NCBI GenBank assembly: GCA_002386525.1
Contig: DGIS01000013.1
Coordinates: 108,816 to 172,815, forward strand
Source of the DNA: Sphingobacterium sp. UBA4616
GTDB taxonomy: Bacteria; Bacteroidota; Bacteroidia; Sphingobacteriales; Sphingobacteriaceae
DNA: 64,000 bases
Direction: 5' to 3'
Each line of letters starts with the position of its first letter. Position 1 is the first letter of the stretch. The notes beneath the pieces are model-generated. The model was not told the origin of the DNA, did not search any database, and saw only the letters and a program-made list of their open reading frames with translations. Positions 17,835-28,266 of this stretch are shown in pieces. A program made the position numbers and the translations under genes.

Positions 17835-18734
17835 ATGGCACAATTTAAATGGGAAGGAATTTACCCTGCAATGTTATCTCCATTTGATGAAAATGGAAAT
17901 TTGGATTTTGGTATGTTTGGTAAAAACATTGAAGCACAATTGGATGGAGGTGTTCACGGTCTAATTATCGCTGGATCGTTGGGAGAGGCAAGTGTTTTAA
18001 GTACGGAAGAAAAATATGATTTATTGACATATGCGTTGAAACTTGTCGATGGGCGCGTCCCGGTGTTGCTTAATATTGCAGAAAATACTACGGCTGCCGC
18101 AATTAAAGTTGCTCAGACCAGTGAAGAATTGGGAGCAGATGGTTTGATGTTATTGCCACCGATGCGCTATAGAGCTGATGACAGAGAAGCTGTGACATAT
18201 TTTCGTACTGTAGCACAAAGTACCAAACTGCCAATCTTAATCTATAATAACCCCGTTGACTATAGTACCTACGTATCTCTCGACATGTTTGAGGAACTAT
18301 TATTAGAACCAAATATTCAGGCAGTGAAGGAATCGACACGCGATTTAACCAATATTACGCGTTTAAAAAATCGTTTTGGTGATCGCTTGAAGATTATGGC
18401 TGGCGTTGATACGTTGGGACTCGAGTCTTTGATGTTGGGAGCTGATGGCTTAGTGGCTGGATTGGTAGACGCGTTTCCTAAAGAAACGGTTGCTATGTAC
18501 GATTTAGTGAAGGCGGGTGAGTACAACAAAGCCGTAGAAATATACCGTTGGTTTATGCCTTTATTAGAATTGGATATTCACCCTAAATTGGTCCAATATA
18601 TTAAATTAGCTGCAACAGCCGAAGGAATTTCAACACCCTATACACGCGCCCCTCGATTACCATTGATTGGTGAGGAAGAACAACGGGTGAAAAAAATTAT
18701 TGCAGATTCAATAGCAACCAGACCACAGCTATAG
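17835..18734 (+). CDS. DapA-superfamily lyase, probable 1-pyrroline-4-hydroxy-2-carboxylate deaminase
   Basis: 299 residues, DapA/NAL-type aldolase barrel. Schiff-base lysine K165 (AVKESTRDLTNI) and catalytic Y137 (LIYNNPVDY) are present, as is the GSLGEASVLSTEEK phosphate-like loop. True DapA is unlikely, since the next genes are the other three steps of hydroxyproline breakdown: in that pathway a DapA relative deaminates pyrroline-4-hydroxy-2-carboxylate to alpha-ketoglutarate semialdehyde. First gene of a seven-gene plus-strand block. Confidence 0.8.
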   Translation: MAQFKWEGIYPAMLSPFDENGNLDFGMFGKNIEAQLDGGVHGLIIAGSLGEASVLSTEEKYDLLTYALKLVDGRVPVLLNIAENTTAAAIKVAQTSEELGADGLMLLPPMRYRADDREAVTYFRTVAQSTKLPILIYNNPVDYSTYVSLDMFEELLLEPNIQAVKESTRDLTNITRLKNRFGDRLKIMAGVDTLGLESLMLGADGLVAGLVDAFPKETVAMYDLVKAGEYNKAVEIYRWFMPLLELDIHPKLVQYIKLAATAEGISTPYTRAPRLPLIGEEEQRVKKIIADSIATRPQL

Positions 18735-18740
18735 GGACGT

Positions 18741-18769
18741 TTCTGAACTTTCTGAAAGAAGGTTCAGAA
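18741..18769 (+). terminator. Hairpin between first and second hydroxyproline genes, possible attenuator
   Basis: Thirteen-bp stem with one G-U pair (18741-18753 with 18757-18769), 3-nt loop, followed by AATTTCCTTTTT. Seven nt after the deaminase stop and well before the dehydrogenase start at 18903, so it may reduce read-through. Confidence 0.5.
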
Positions 18770-18902
18770 AATTTCCTTTTTAGGGTCTGTTAATAATAGG
18801 CGGAAAGAACCTTCTTATTTATATTCAAGCCACAAGGGATGAAAATATAGGGAAGGTTTTTATTGATTTTTGAAGATACTACTTACAATAAAAACAAAAG
18901 GA

Positions 18903-20360
18903 ATGGATAGAACGCAAAATGACATTAATTACGTCGTAAAACAGGCAGATGCTGGATTTCAGTTTCTTCAGAAAACTGATGTCACTGAAAGAGCGGAATT
19001 AATGTATGCTATTGCCGCTGAAATTGAGGGACTGGGCGAAATATTGATTGAAACAGCTCATCTGGAAACAGCACTTCCTTTGGGAAGACTGCAAGGGGAA
19101 AAGGCGAGAACCGTCAATCAGTGGCGTCGGTATGCCGATGCCGTCCGCACAGGTTTATACAGTGAAGCTCGGATAGATCGGGATCCAAATGGCCAATTTG
19201 ATTTAAGGAAATATAACAAAGGACTCGGTCCAGTTGTCGTCTTTGGCGCTAGTAATTTCCCTTTCGCCTTTTCAACTGCTGGCGGAGATACAGCAAGTGC
19301 CATTGGTGCAGGCTGTTCGGTTATCGTAAAGGCTCACCCTGCTCATCGCAAAACCTCTCAACTAATGGCCGACGCTATCGATCGGGCGATTTCAATGCAT
19401 GGTGCTCCAAAAGGTGTTTTTAGTCATGTGGTGTCGGATTCTTTCGACGCTGGACAGCAATTGGTGCGCCATAGCTGTGTGAAGGCGGTCGCATTTACAG
19501 GCTCATTTCATGGCGGGAAAGCCTTGTTTGATCTCGGACAGTCAAGGCCCGATCCTATTCCGGTATTTGCTGAAATGGGAAGCGTAAATCCGGTCTTTCT
19601 TTTACCTGATTACCTTGCTAACAATCTTGAAGCTTTTGCAAAGCAGTATATTTCCTCACTACTTTTAGGTGTTGGTCAGTTTTGTACCAATCCAGGTGTT
19701 TTGGTCAGTGTCGGAAGCGAACAGCTGGATCGACTTAAAGCGGAGTTGAAGAAAGAACTTCAAGCTACCAATACCGGCAAAATGCTGCACGTAGGCATAT
19801 TGGATACCTACAACCGTTTAAAAGAGGAAATGGTTCAATACGATGGTGTTCGTATATTAGAAGAAGGACAGGATAATACAGCGCAAGATTTTGCTCAGCC
19901 ACTACTTGTGGAAACCGAGGCAAACCAAGTTTTAGCTAATCCTAAGTTATTGGAAGAGGTCTTTGGACCTTTTGGACTAATTATATCTTGTGCGGATCTC
20001 AACGAAATGAAACAGGTAATGGAGCAGCTCGAAGGGCAGATAACCATCACTTTCGCAGCATCGGCGCATGATATTCGCGAATGTCAGAATCTTTTTGCCT
20101 TGGCACAGGATAGATGCGGAAGGCTTTTGTTTCAGGGTATGCCAACAGGCGTAGAAGTTCAATATGCCATGCAGCATGGTGGCCCTTTTCCGGCAACCAC
20201 AGATGCGCGTTTTACTTCTGTAGGACCCGATGCGGTAAAGCGTTTCCTGCGACCTTTGAGCTTTCAAAATTGGCCAAACGAATTTTTACCCAAAGAATTG
20301 CAGGATGGAAATCCATTACAAATTGATCGTTTGGTCAATCAACAATGGACTAAAGCATAA
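18903..20360 (+). CDS. Alpha-ketoglutaric semialdehyde dehydrogenase (2,5-dioxovalerate dehydrogenase)
   Basis: 485 residues from ATG 18903; an in-frame TTG at 18870 adds a poorly conserved leader and is less likely. Aldehyde dehydrogenase fold with catalytic C261 (GVGQFCTNPG) and general-base E224 (VFAEMGSVNP), and the GASNFPFAFSTAGGDTASA cofactor region typical of the NADP-type KGSADH branch. It oxidises alpha-ketoglutarate semialdehyde to alpha-ketoglutarate, the last step of hydroxyproline catabolism, and links to the TCA cycle. Confidence 0.88.
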   Translation: MDRTQNDINYVVKQADAGFQFLQKTDVTERAELMYAIAAEIEGLGEILIETAHLETALPLGRLQGEKARTVNQWRRYADAVRTGLYSEARIDRDPNGQFDLRKYNKGLGPVVVFGASNFPFAFSTAGGDTASAIGAGCSVIVKAHPAHRKTSQLMADAIDRAISMHGAPKGVFSHVVSDSFDAGQQLVRHSCVKAVAFTGSFHGGKALFDLGQSRPDPIPVFAEMGSVNPVFLLPDYLANNLEAFAKQYISSLLLGVGQFCTNPGVLVSVGSEQLDRLKAELKKELQATNTGKMLHVGILDTYNRLKEEMVQYDGVRILEEGQDNTAQDFAQPLLVETEANQVLANPKLLEEVFGPFGLIISCADLNEMKQVMEQLEGQITITFAASAHDIRECQNLFALAQDRCGRLLFQGMPTGVEVQYAMQHGGPFPATTDARFTSVGPDAVKRFLRPLSFQNWPNEFLPKELQDGNPLQIDRLVNQQWTKA

Positions 20361-20398
20361 TTTAAACAAGTGACCATATTAACAACAAGGAATCAGAA

Positions 20399-21397
20399 AT
20401 GAAGAAAACTTTTTTTTGTATTGATTCGCATACCTGTGGTTGTCCCGTGCGATTGGTCGCCGGGGGAGCCCCGTTATTAGCGGGAAATTCCATGATGGAG
20501 CGCAGATTACATTTTATACGTGACTACGATTGGATCCGTATGGGATTGATGTTTGAACCACGCGGACACGACATGATGAGCGGAAGTATGCTCTATCCAC
20601 CATTCGATCCTCAAAACGACATTGGTGTTCTTTACATTGAGACGAGTGGCTGCCTTCCCATGTGTGGACATGGAACGATAGGTACCGTTACGATTGCCAT
20701 TGAGGAAGGACTTGTTCAACCTAAGGTTCCCGGAAAATTGAGGTTGGAAACTCCGGCTGGACTTGTACATATTGACTATGTGCAGGAAGGACCCAAAGTA
20801 AAAAGTGTTAAGCTTACAAATGTAAAATCATTTTTATATGCTGAAGGGCTAACGGTCGATTGCCCGGATCTGGGTGCAATTAGCGTTGATGTGGCCTACG
20901 GTGGGAATTTCTACGGTATTATCGATCCGCAGGCTAATTTTGATGATATTAGCTCCTATTCTGCGAGCCAATTGATCCATTATGGTAAGATAATCCGCCA
21001 GTTGCTAAACGAAAAATATTCCTTCGTACATCCCGAAGATGCCAATATCCATGGGTTGACACACATCCAATGGACCGGCAATCCAAAGCTTTCCAATTCA
21101 TCCGGACGCAATGCCGTATTGGTTGGAGATAATGCCCTGGATCGCTCTCCATGTGGAACAGGTACTTCTGCGCGTATGGCACAATGGTATGCAAAGGGAA
21201 AACTCAAAAAAGGAACCGAATTTATACATGAAAGCTATATAGGTTCGCAATTCACCGGTAAAATCGAAGCGGAGACAACCGTGGATGGTCGGCCGGCTAT
21301 TGTACCCTCCATAGAAGGCTGGGCGCGGATAACAGGGTATAATACCATTTTTTTAGATGATGAAGATCCTTATTTTGGAGGTTTTCAGGTGATTTAG
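20399..21397 (+). CDS. 4-hydroxyproline 2-epimerase (proline racemase family)
   Basis: 332 residues, normal length. Both catalytic cysteines are present: C89 in CLPMCGHGTIG and C252 in DRSPCGTGTSAR. Two cysteines mark racemases/epimerases, whereas trans-3-hydroxyproline dehydratases of the same family have lost one. Start MKKTFFCIDSHTCGCPVRLV fits the family. It converts trans-4-hydroxy-L-proline to cis-4-hydroxy-D-proline, the substrate of the next gene product. Confidence 0.9.
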   Translation: MKKTFFCIDSHTCGCPVRLVAGGAPLLAGNSMMERRLHFIRDYDWIRMGLMFEPRGHDMMSGSMLYPPFDPQNDIGVLYIETSGCLPMCGHGTIGTVTIAIEEGLVQPKVPGKLRLETPAGLVHIDYVQEGPKVKSVKLTNVKSFLYAEGLTVDCPDLGAISVDVAYGGNFYGIIDPQANFDDISSYSASQLIHYGKIIRQLLNEKYSFVHPEDANIHGLTHIQWTGNPKLSNSSGRNAVLVGDNALDRSPCGTGTSARMAQWYAKGKLKKGTEFIHESYIGSQFTGKIEAETTVDGRPAIVPSIEGWARITGYNTIFLDDEDPYFGGFQVI

Positions 21398-21420
21398 TAA
21401 TTTAATAAGACAATAGCAAC

Positions 21421-22683
21421 GTGAAAGAAAACAATAGAGGTACAGTTGTCGTAATTGGCGCTGGAATTGCCGGACTTGCTTCGGCCTATTACCTTGTGAG
21501 AGATGGGTGGGAAGTGAAAATACTGGAAAAAAACACTTTGGATAATAACTGTTCTTACGGTAATGCTGGTATGATCGTTCCGAGTCACTTTACTCCCTTG
21601 GCAGCCCCAGGTATAGTAGCACAAGGGATAAAGTGGATGTTCAATAGCAAAAGCCCTTTCTATGTACGGCCTTCGCTAAACCCTCGGTTGGTCAATTGGG
21701 GACTAAAGTTTCTAAAACATGCCAATCGCGCCCATGTAGACCAACATGCATCTGCTATTCGCGATCTGAACTTGTATAGCAGCAGGCTGTACAATGAATT
21801 GGCTTTGGAAGATGGCTTTGATTTTGAACTGAAACAGAACGGTATACTGATGATGTATAAATCAAAGGAAATGCAGCATGAAGAGATTGAGCTGGCCCAT
21901 CGTGCGCAGGATCTCGGACTGGATGTCGATATTCTGGAAGGGAATGCTGTTCAAGAACTGGAACCCAATCTGAAACTGGATGTATTAGGCGCCATACTTT
22001 ATCGATGTGATGGAAAACTATATCCTTCCAAGTTAATGCAGCAATTGATTCACTATCTGAAAGCCGCTGGCGTAGCTTTTTTTGAAAAAACTGAAGTCCA
22101 TAAGTTTGTTACGTCCGGAAATAAAATTAAAGAGGCAATCAGTGATAGGGGAAGTTTTCAAGCAGATGCTTTTGTATTGACCGGTGGTGCTTATTTGCCG
22201 CAGCTGACCTCAAAGTTGCACATAAACACACCGCTTATGCCTGGAAAAGGATACTCATTTATGTATCAGCCCGAGAAAGAGAACACATTGAATCATGCGG
22301 CATTATTACTGGAGGCTCGTGTTGCTGTAACGCCTATGAATGGCCAGATCAGATTCAGTGGTACGATGGAGTTGGGGCCTGCAAATGATCGGATTTATGA
22401 AAACCGTGTCCGCGGAATTGTAGAATCTATTCCTAAATATTATCCCGAATTGAAGGTAGATTACCCAAGCGAAAAAATATGGTATGGTTACAGACCATGC
22501 TCGCCTGATGGATTGCCCTATCTGGGCAGATTGAAAAAATTTGATAATGTCCTAATTGCGGGCGGGGGTGGAATGATGGGATTGAGCTTGGGACCTGCCT
22601 ATGGGAAAGTTGTTGCAGATTTATTGGCAGGACAGAAAATCGAGGCTGAAATCGCTGGTTTTAGGCCTGATCGTTTTGACTGA
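21421..22683 (+). CDS. FAD-dependent D-amino-acid dehydrogenase, probable cis-4-hydroxy-D-proline dehydrogenase
   Basis: 420 residues from a GTG start 23 bp after the epimerase stop. N-terminal FAD motif VVVIGAGIAGLASAYYL with LEKN at the end of the second strand; C-terminal WYGYRPCSPDGLPYLG and GGGGMMGLSLGPAYGK are DadA/HypO-type signatures. In context it oxidises cis-4-hydroxy-D-proline to pyrroline-4-hydroxy-2-carboxylate, passing electrons to the respiratory chain. Confidence 0.87.
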   Translation: MKENNRGTVVVIGAGIAGLASAYYLVRDGWEVKILEKNTLDNNCSYGNAGMIVPSHFTPLAAPGIVAQGIKWMFNSKSPFYVRPSLNPRLVNWGLKFLKHANRAHVDQHASAIRDLNLYSSRLYNELALEDGFDFELKQNGILMMYKSKEMQHEEIELAHRAQDLGLDVDILEGNAVQELEPNLKLDVLGAILYRCDGKLYPSKLMQQLIHYLKAAGVAFFEKTEVHKFVTSGNKIKEAISDRGSFQADAFVLTGGAYLPQLTSKLHINTPLMPGKGYSFMYQPEKENTLNHAALLLEARVAVTPMNGQIRFSGTMELGPANDRIYENRVRGIVESIPKYYPELKVDYPSEKIWYGYRPCSPDGLPYLGRLKKFDNVLIAGGGGMMGLSLGPAYGKVVADLLAGQKIEAEIAGFRPDRFD

Positions 22684-22714
22684 TAAAATTAGGATATAAA
22701 CCAACACCCAAATT

Positions 22715-24487
22715 ATGAATCGTTCTTTTTCTTTTAAAGCTCCCAAAACATTGTTTTATGGGCTGCTCTTTCTATTCCCCATCTCCATGCATGCACAGAA
22801 GATGAAATTATACGACCATACAACCCCTATAGAACCTTTTATTGTGCAATACAAGCATGATGTTGAGGCGATAAATTATTTTTATGGCCCTATGCCCAAA
22901 GGCTGGGGCAATCAACAGGCTGCCGCTTCGCCCGAACAGTTGGCACGTCTCCAACGTTTGGATAACGAATATTTGAACAAACTGGACAAGTTTCCCTATG
23001 AAGAACTCGAGACATCGGGACAGGTAGATTTTATCTTACTCAAGCGCAAACTAAAAAGTGATCTCCTTTCATTGGAAGAAGATGAGTCGAATTACAAGCG
23101 GTTAGCCATGTATTTACCTTTTGCACAGCGAATATTTACACTTGAAAAGGAACGTCGTAGGGGGAAGCGTCTCGCGGGAGAAGATGTCGCGAAAGAACTG
23201 ACGCTCGTTGTGGGAGAAATAGATCAATCAATCGCTGCATTGCAGGGAAAAGCCAAAATTCCTGATGCCGATGTGAACTTTCTAACCGCCTTATTAAATT
23301 CGTTGGATTTAAGGATCACGAGCACCTTCGATTTTTACAATGGTTACGACCCCGAATTTACGTGGTGGGTACCCGCTATCTTTCAACAGGTGAAAAACAA
23401 GTTGTCAGACTACAAGGAAAAATTAGGCGCAAAAAGCGACCGGAAAGTGTTTGATGATGGTAGCCAGATTGCGGGTGTGCCAATTGGCGAAAAGGATATA
23501 AACCGAAGGCTCAAAGCTGAAATGATCAGTTATACCGCTACTGACCTTTTAAAATTGGCTGATCAAGAGTTTAAATGGTGTGAAGCGGAGTTATTGAAAG
23601 CAAGCCGTGAAATGGGCTTTGGGGATGACTGGCGGGCAGCACAGGAAAAGGTTAAAAACTCCTATGTACCCATTGGGGAACAGCCCGAGCTCATTATGAA
23701 ATTGTATAATGATGCACAGCAATTTATCGAACAAAATAAACTCATGGATATTCCTGAGCTGGCAGACGAGACCTGGGGTATGATCATGATGACACCTGAA
23801 CGGCAGCGGGTCAACCCCTTTTTTACAGGCGGGCGGGAAATTAGCATATCCTATCCGACAAATACCATGGATCAGCAGGCAAAATTGATGAGCATGCGCG
23901 GCAATAATCCTTATTTTTCCCGCGGTACAGTTCAGCATGAGTTAATTCCCGGTCATCATCTGCAATATTTTATGAATCGACGGTACAAACCTTATCGCGA
24001 AGAGGCATTTAACACGCCATTCTGGACGGAGGGATGGACATTGTACTGGGAGTTGCTGCTGTATAGCAAGGGGTTTGCAAAAACGGCAGAGGAGCGAATC
24101 GGAATGTTATTTTGGCGCATGCACCGTTGTGCACGAATAACCTTTAGTATCAAATTTCATTTAGGGGAGTGGACGCCGCAACAATGCATCGATTATCTGG
24201 TAAACCGCGTGGGATTTGAGTCGGCTAATGCGCACGGTGAAGTGAAGAGATCCTTTGAAGGCTCTTATGATCCGCTGTATCAGTTGGCCTATCTCGTAGG
24301 TGGCTTGCAGTTGATGCGCATCAAAGAGGAGGTAGTAGATCAAGGGAAAATGTCATATGCTGCATTCCATGACCGCGTGATCAAAGAAAATTATCTGCCG
24401 ATGGAAATGTTGAGAGCGATTATCAAGGGCGAGAAGTTAAAGCCCGATCACGAGACAAACTGGAAGTTTTACCATTTTAATAACTAG
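22715..24487 (+). CDS. DUF885 family protein, putative exported metallopeptidase-like enzyme
   Basis: 590 residues, with a signal peptide ending near SMHAQ. DUF885 hallmark HELIPGHHLQ at H408-E409...H414, a HExxPGH pattern that resembles a zinc-binding site, and the downstream FWTEGWTLYWELLLY segment. Function of the family is not settled, though several members are annotated as peptidases. Embedded between the hydroxyproline enzymes and a permease and S9 peptidase, it may cleave hydroxyproline-containing peptides; that is inference. Confidence 0.78.
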   Translation: MNRSFSFKAPKTLFYGLLFLFPISMHAQKMKLYDHTTPIEPFIVQYKHDVEAINYFYGPMPKGWGNQQAAASPEQLARLQRLDNEYLNKLDKFPYEELETSGQVDFILLKRKLKSDLLSLEEDESNYKRLAMYLPFAQRIFTLEKERRRGKRLAGEDVAKELTLVVGEIDQSIAALQGKAKIPDADVNFLTALLNSLDLRITSTFDFYNGYDPEFTWWVPAIFQQVKNKLSDYKEKLGAKSDRKVFDDGSQIAGVPIGEKDINRRLKAEMISYTATDLLKLADQEFKWCEAELLKASREMGFGDDWRAAQEKVKNSYVPIGEQPELIMKLYNDAQQFIEQNKLMDIPELADETWGMIMMTPERQRVNPFFTGGREISISYPTNTMDQQAKLMSMRGNNPYFSRGTVQHELIPGHHLQYFMNRRYKPYREEAFNTPFWTEGWTLYWELLLYSKGFAKTAEERIGMLFWRMHRCARITFSIKFHLGEWTPQQCIDYLVNRVGFESANAHGEVKRSFEGSYDPLYQLAYLVGGLQLMRIKEEVVDQGKMSYAAFHDRVIKENYLPMEMLRAIIKGEKLKPDHETNWKFYHFNN

Positions 24488-24493
24488 GTTTTT

Positions 24494-25918
24494 ATGAGTG
24501 AGTCTAAACAAACTTTTCAAAAGTCGCTCGGGTTACTGGATGCCACTATGCTGGTCGTTGGGAGTATGATCGGTTCGGGGATTTTTATTGTATCTGCCGA
24601 TATTGCACGTAACACAGGTTCCGCGGGCTGGATGATGGTGGTATGGTTGATATGCGGTTTTATGACATTGACTGCAGCCTTGAGTTATGGCGAATTAAGT
24701 GCGATGTTTCCAAAGGCAGGAGGGCAGTACATTTATCTTCGGGAGGCCTATGGACCCGTATTGAGCTTTGTATTTGGATGGACCTTTTTTGCAGTTATAC
24801 AAACCGCGACTATAGCCGCTGTGGGGGTTGCTTTTGCAAAATTTACAGCCTATCTCTTCCCTTTTATGGATGAAGATGTTTATTTGCTTGAATGGTCTGA
24901 TTATCGGGTATCAGCAGCGCAGCTATTGGCGATTGCCATCATCGTTGTGCTGACCTATATTAATTCAAGGGGCGTGAATAGCGGAAAGCGTGTACAAACC
25001 TCCATCACATTAATCAAGATCGGGAGTCTGTTGCTCTTACTGCTCTTTGGCTTCCTCGCATTGAAACATGAAGTTTGGTCTTGGAACTGGGACAATATAT
25101 CACTTTGGTCGATGCGCCGCTTAAATACGGATGGAAAGTACACATCTTATGATGGATTTTCAGCAATGGGGGCTTTTTCTGCGGCTATGGTCGGTGCCCT
25201 TTTCAGTAGCGATTCGTGGCACTCCTCTTCCGCAGTAGCTGGTGAAATTAAGAATCCACAGCGTAATATTGGTTTGAGTTTAGCATTAGGTACTTTACTC
25301 GTTACCGTAATTTATCTCCTGACTAATCTGATGTACACCGGCATATTGCCCTTAGAAGAAATGGTCAATGCGCCAAAAGATCGTGTAGCCATGAGTGTAG
25401 CCCAAGAGGTTTTTGGTCCTTTTGGGATTACTATTATAGCCATAATGATCATGATTAGCACCTTTGGCTGTAATAATGGAATTATTCTAGCAGGAGCGAG
25501 GGTGTATTATTCGATGGCGAAAGATGGTTTGTTTTTTAAAAGGGCGGGTAAGCTCAATGCGCATGCGGTACCTGCATGGGCTCTCTGGATACAATGTCTT
25601 GCTGCATCAATATGGTGTTTAAGTGGTAAATATGGTGATCTATTGGATATGATTACCTGTGTGGTCGTTATATTTTATGTGCTTGCGATTGCGGGCATTA
25701 TTCGTCTCCGCATTACACGGCCAGATTTGAACAGGCCTTATAAAGCATTTGGCTATCCTTTTCTTCCCATACTTTATATTCTGATGGGACTCGCATTTAT
25801 CGGCCTAATGGTAATTTTCAAGCCAAATTATACCTGGCCGGGTATTATAATCGCATTATTGGGTATTCCTATCTATTATTTAATCAATCCTAAACGAAGA
25901 AAGCATGAAATTTCTTAG
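24494..25918 (+). CDS. APC family amino-acid permease
   Basis: 474 residues with about twelve membrane helices. The first helix carries [22 protein letters not shown], the unwound substrate-binding GSGIF motif of the APC superfamily. Starts 6 bp after the DUF885 stop and overlaps the next gene by 14 bp, so it is part of the same transcript. Given its place it probably imports proline/hydroxyproline or short peptides, but specificity cannot be read directly. Confidence 0.9.
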   Translation: MSESKQTFQKSLGLLDATMLVVGSMIGSGIFIVSADIARNTGSAGWMMVVWLICGFMTLTAALSYGELSAMFPKAGGQYIYLREAYGPVLSFVFGWTFFAVIQTATIAAVGVAFAKFTAYLFPFMDEDVYLLEWSDYRVSAAQLLAIAIIVVLTYINSRGVNSGKRVQTSITLIKIGSLLLLLLFGFLALKHEVWSWNWDNISLWSMRRLNTDGKYTSYDGFSAMGAFSAAMVGALFSSDSWHSSSAVAGEIKNPQRNIGLSLALGTLLVTVIYLLTNLMYTGILPLEEMVNAPKDRVAMSVAQEVFGPFGITIIAIMIMISTFGCNNGIILAGARVYYSMAKDGLFFKRAGKLNAHAVPAWALWIQCLAASIWCLSGKYGDLLDMITCVVVIFYVLAIAGIIRLRITRPDLNRPYKAFGYPFLPILYILMGLAFIGLMVIFKPNYTWPGIIIALLGIPIYYLINPKRRKHEIS

Positions 25919-28136
25919 TACAGCGGTTTTGTTGTTGTCTGCACAGTTTCTGTTTGGTCAAGGAACTTTGGCAGACTATACACGTGCACAAAACTTAAAA
26001 AAGCAATTGACCAACAAAATTGACAATCTGCCGGGCCAGTTTTATTGGAGTGAAAAGGGTGACCTGTTTTGGTATGATCGAAATACGGTGCAGGGGAAAG
26101 AGTATATGCTGGTCAATCCCCAGGCAAAAACAAAAGAACAGCTGTTTGATCTGACGAAGGTATTTTCGTTCGTGGAAGAAAAACTAGGACGAAAAGTCGA
26201 AAGCCGTTTTATTTCCAATGACCAGATAAAACTGATGGATCAGGATCAAGTGTCGCTCGATATCGCGGGCTATTTATGGATCTGGAACCGTCGTTCGTCG
26301 CAATTGAGCCAAGGGGCGGCAAGTGGAAGTAGAGATCGAAATACGCGGTATTGGGGGCAGCGTGAACAGGGAAATGCCTACAGGGAAGTCGAATCTCCAG
26401 ACAAAGTGCATGTCGCATTTATTCGCAATAACAATGTATTCCTGGCAAAAAAGGGAAGTGTAAACGAGGCGCGACAAATTACGTTTGATGGCAATCCGGC
26501 AAATTATTATAGCAATGATATTCAATGGGCGCCAGATAGCCGTAAGCTCGCTACAGTAAAAACTCAAAAAATAGAGATCAGACAACTGACGCTAATCGAA
26601 TCATCCCCTAAAGATCAGCTGCAGCCCAAAATTCAGACACGCGATTACGTTAAGCCCGGAGATGAGCTGGCACAGAAACTACCCATCTTATATGATCTTG
26701 AAAAAGACCGGCTATCCGTGTTTGATGCCGCGCTCATACCGAATCAATTTTCCCTTTCGGATCTAGCTTGGCGCGATGATAGCAGAGCATTTACCTTCGA
26801 GTATAACAAACGGGGGCATCAAGTTTATGGCCTTATGCAGATGGAGGCAAACAGCGGTACATCCAGTTATTTGATCCGTGAACAGAATAAGACATTTATT
26901 GATTATAGCGGCAAGAAATTTAGAGAAGATATATCCGACGGCAAGGAAATCGTATGGGCCTCTGAGCGGGATGGATGGAACCACTTGTATCTGTATGATG
27001 GAATTACCGGAAAAGTAAAGAACCAGATAACCAAAGGAAACTGGGTTGTTCGGAAAGTTGTGCATGTTGACGCTGATAAACGAACAGTTATTTTTGAAGG
27101 CAGCGGTATGAATGCCGGAGAAGATCCTTATTTGATCCACTATTATACCATCGGTATGGATGGAAAGGGCTTAAAACTGCTGACCGAAGAAAATGCGAAT
27201 CATCAAGCTTTTTTCAATAAAGACTATTCGCAATTTATCGATACATATTCCCGGGTTGATCAGCCGCCAATTTCAGTATTGCGCGACAAAGATGGCCATC
27301 TTATCATGGAACTGGAGAAAACAAACAGTAGTTTGCTAGAAACTGTTGGATGGCGTGCACCGGAGGTTTTTAAAGCCAAGGGACGTGATGGCGCAACAGA
27401 TATCTGGGGGATTATTATTCGACCGACGAATTTTGATCCCGCTAAAAGCTATCCTGTCATCGAATACATTTATGCGGGACCGCATAGTTCTTTTGTGCCC
27501 AAATCATTCTACAGTAACCCGAGTGGGATGTACGAACTCGCTGAATTGGGCTTTATTGTGGTACAGATCGACGGGATGGGTACGTCAAACCGTTCAAAAG
27601 CATTCCATGATGTCTGTTGGAAAAATCTGAAAGATGCGGGCTTTGCGGATCGAATTGCCTGGATGCAGGCTGCTTCAAAGCAATATAAATATATGGATAT
27701 CGGTCGAGTGGGAATCTATGGGACATCTGCGGGTGGACAAAGTTCAACCGGTGCGCTGTTATTCCATCCCGAATTTTATAAAGTTGGCGTTTCTTCCTGC
27801 GGTTGTCACGATAACCGAATGGATAAAATATGGTGGAACGAGCAATGGATGGGTTGGCCAGTAGGCCCTGAATATGCGGCAAGCTCCAATATTGAAAATG
27901 CAGCTAAGCTGGAAGGAAATCTTCTATTGATTGTTGGGGAGCTGGACGATAATGTGGATCCCTCTTCCACCTTCCAATTAGTTGATGCCTTAATCAAAGC
28001 GCGTAAGAATCATGATTTTATCATGGTGCCTGGAATGGGGCATTCTTCTGGAGGAGATTATGGTGAACGAAAAAGAAGAGACTATTTTGTAAAGCACCTT
28101 CTTGGCGTAGATCCGCCCGCCTGGAATCAGTATTGA
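25905..28136 (+). CDS. S9 family peptidase, dipeptidyl-peptidase-IV-like (first copy)
   Basis: 743 residues with signal peptide ending at LFGQG. N-terminal beta-propeller part, then an alpha/beta-hydrolase domain with nucleophile S608 in YGTSAGGQ, acid D in GELDDNVDP and histidine in [14 protein letters not shown]-like enzymes remove X-Pro (and X-Hyp or X-Ala) dipeptides from N-termini, which suits the catabolic genes before it. Start overlaps the permease stop by 14 bp. Some motifs differ from the second copy at 29962, so the two may have different preference. Confidence 0.88.
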   Translation: MKFLSTAVLLLSAQFLFGQGTLADYTRAQNLKKQLTNKIDNLPGQFYWSEKGDLFWYDRNTVQGKEYMLVNPQAKTKEQLFDLTKVFSFVEEKLGRKVESRFISNDQIKLMDQDQVSLDIAGYLWIWNRRSSQLSQGAASGSRDRNTRYWGQREQGNAYREVESPDKVHVAFIRNNNVFLAKKGSVNEARQITFDGNPANYYSNDIQWAPDSRKLATVKTQKIEIRQLTLIESSPKDQLQPKIQTRDYVKPGDELAQKLPILYDLEKDRLSVFDAALIPNQFSLSDLAWRDDSRAFTFEYNKRGHQVYGLMQMEANSGTSSYLIREQNKTFIDYSGKKFREDISDGKEIVWASERDGWNHLYLYDGITGKVKNQITKGNWVVRKVVHVDADKRTVIFEGSGMNAGEDPYLIHYYTIGMDGKGLKLLTEENANHQAFFNKDYSQFIDTYSRVDQPPISVLRDKDGHLIMELEKTNSSLLETVGWRAPEVFKAKGRDGATDIWGIIIRPTNFDPAKSYPVIEYIYAGPHSSFVPKSFYSNPSGMYELAELGFIVVQIDGMGTSNRSKAFHDVCWKNLKDAGFADRIAWMQAASKQYKYMDIGRVGIYGTSAGGQSSTGALLFHPEFYKVGVSSCGCHDNRMDKIWWNEQWMGWPVGPEYAASSNIENAAKLEGNLLLIVGELDDNVDPSSTFQLVDALIKARKNHDFIMVPGMGHSSGGDYGERKRRDYFVKHLLGVDPPAWNQY

Positions 28137-28196
28137 TTCTTCCGATGCGACACAGCGCAGTCAATTTGGCTTAAACAAATTAATACGTTGAATGAG

Positions 28197-28232
28197 ACAG
28201 CCCCCCAGAAAGCACTAACTTCTGGGGGCTGT
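28197..28232. terminator. Bidirectional terminator between the two convergent peptidase operons
   Basis: Arms ACAGCCCCC(C)AGAA (from 28197) and TTCTGGGGGCTGT (to 28232) with one bulged C, 9-nt loop, then TTTAATTT. Lies between converging stops at 28136 and 28267. Confidence 0.75.
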
Positions 28233-28266
28233 TTAATTTGCGATGTTTTTAACGTTGTCGCCTTCT

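Noticed and set aside
17835..18734. Biosynthetic dihydrodipicolinate synthase (dapA)
   Set aside because: Catalytic residues are shared by the whole superfamily; the neighbours complete hydroxyproline catabolism, not lysine synthesis.
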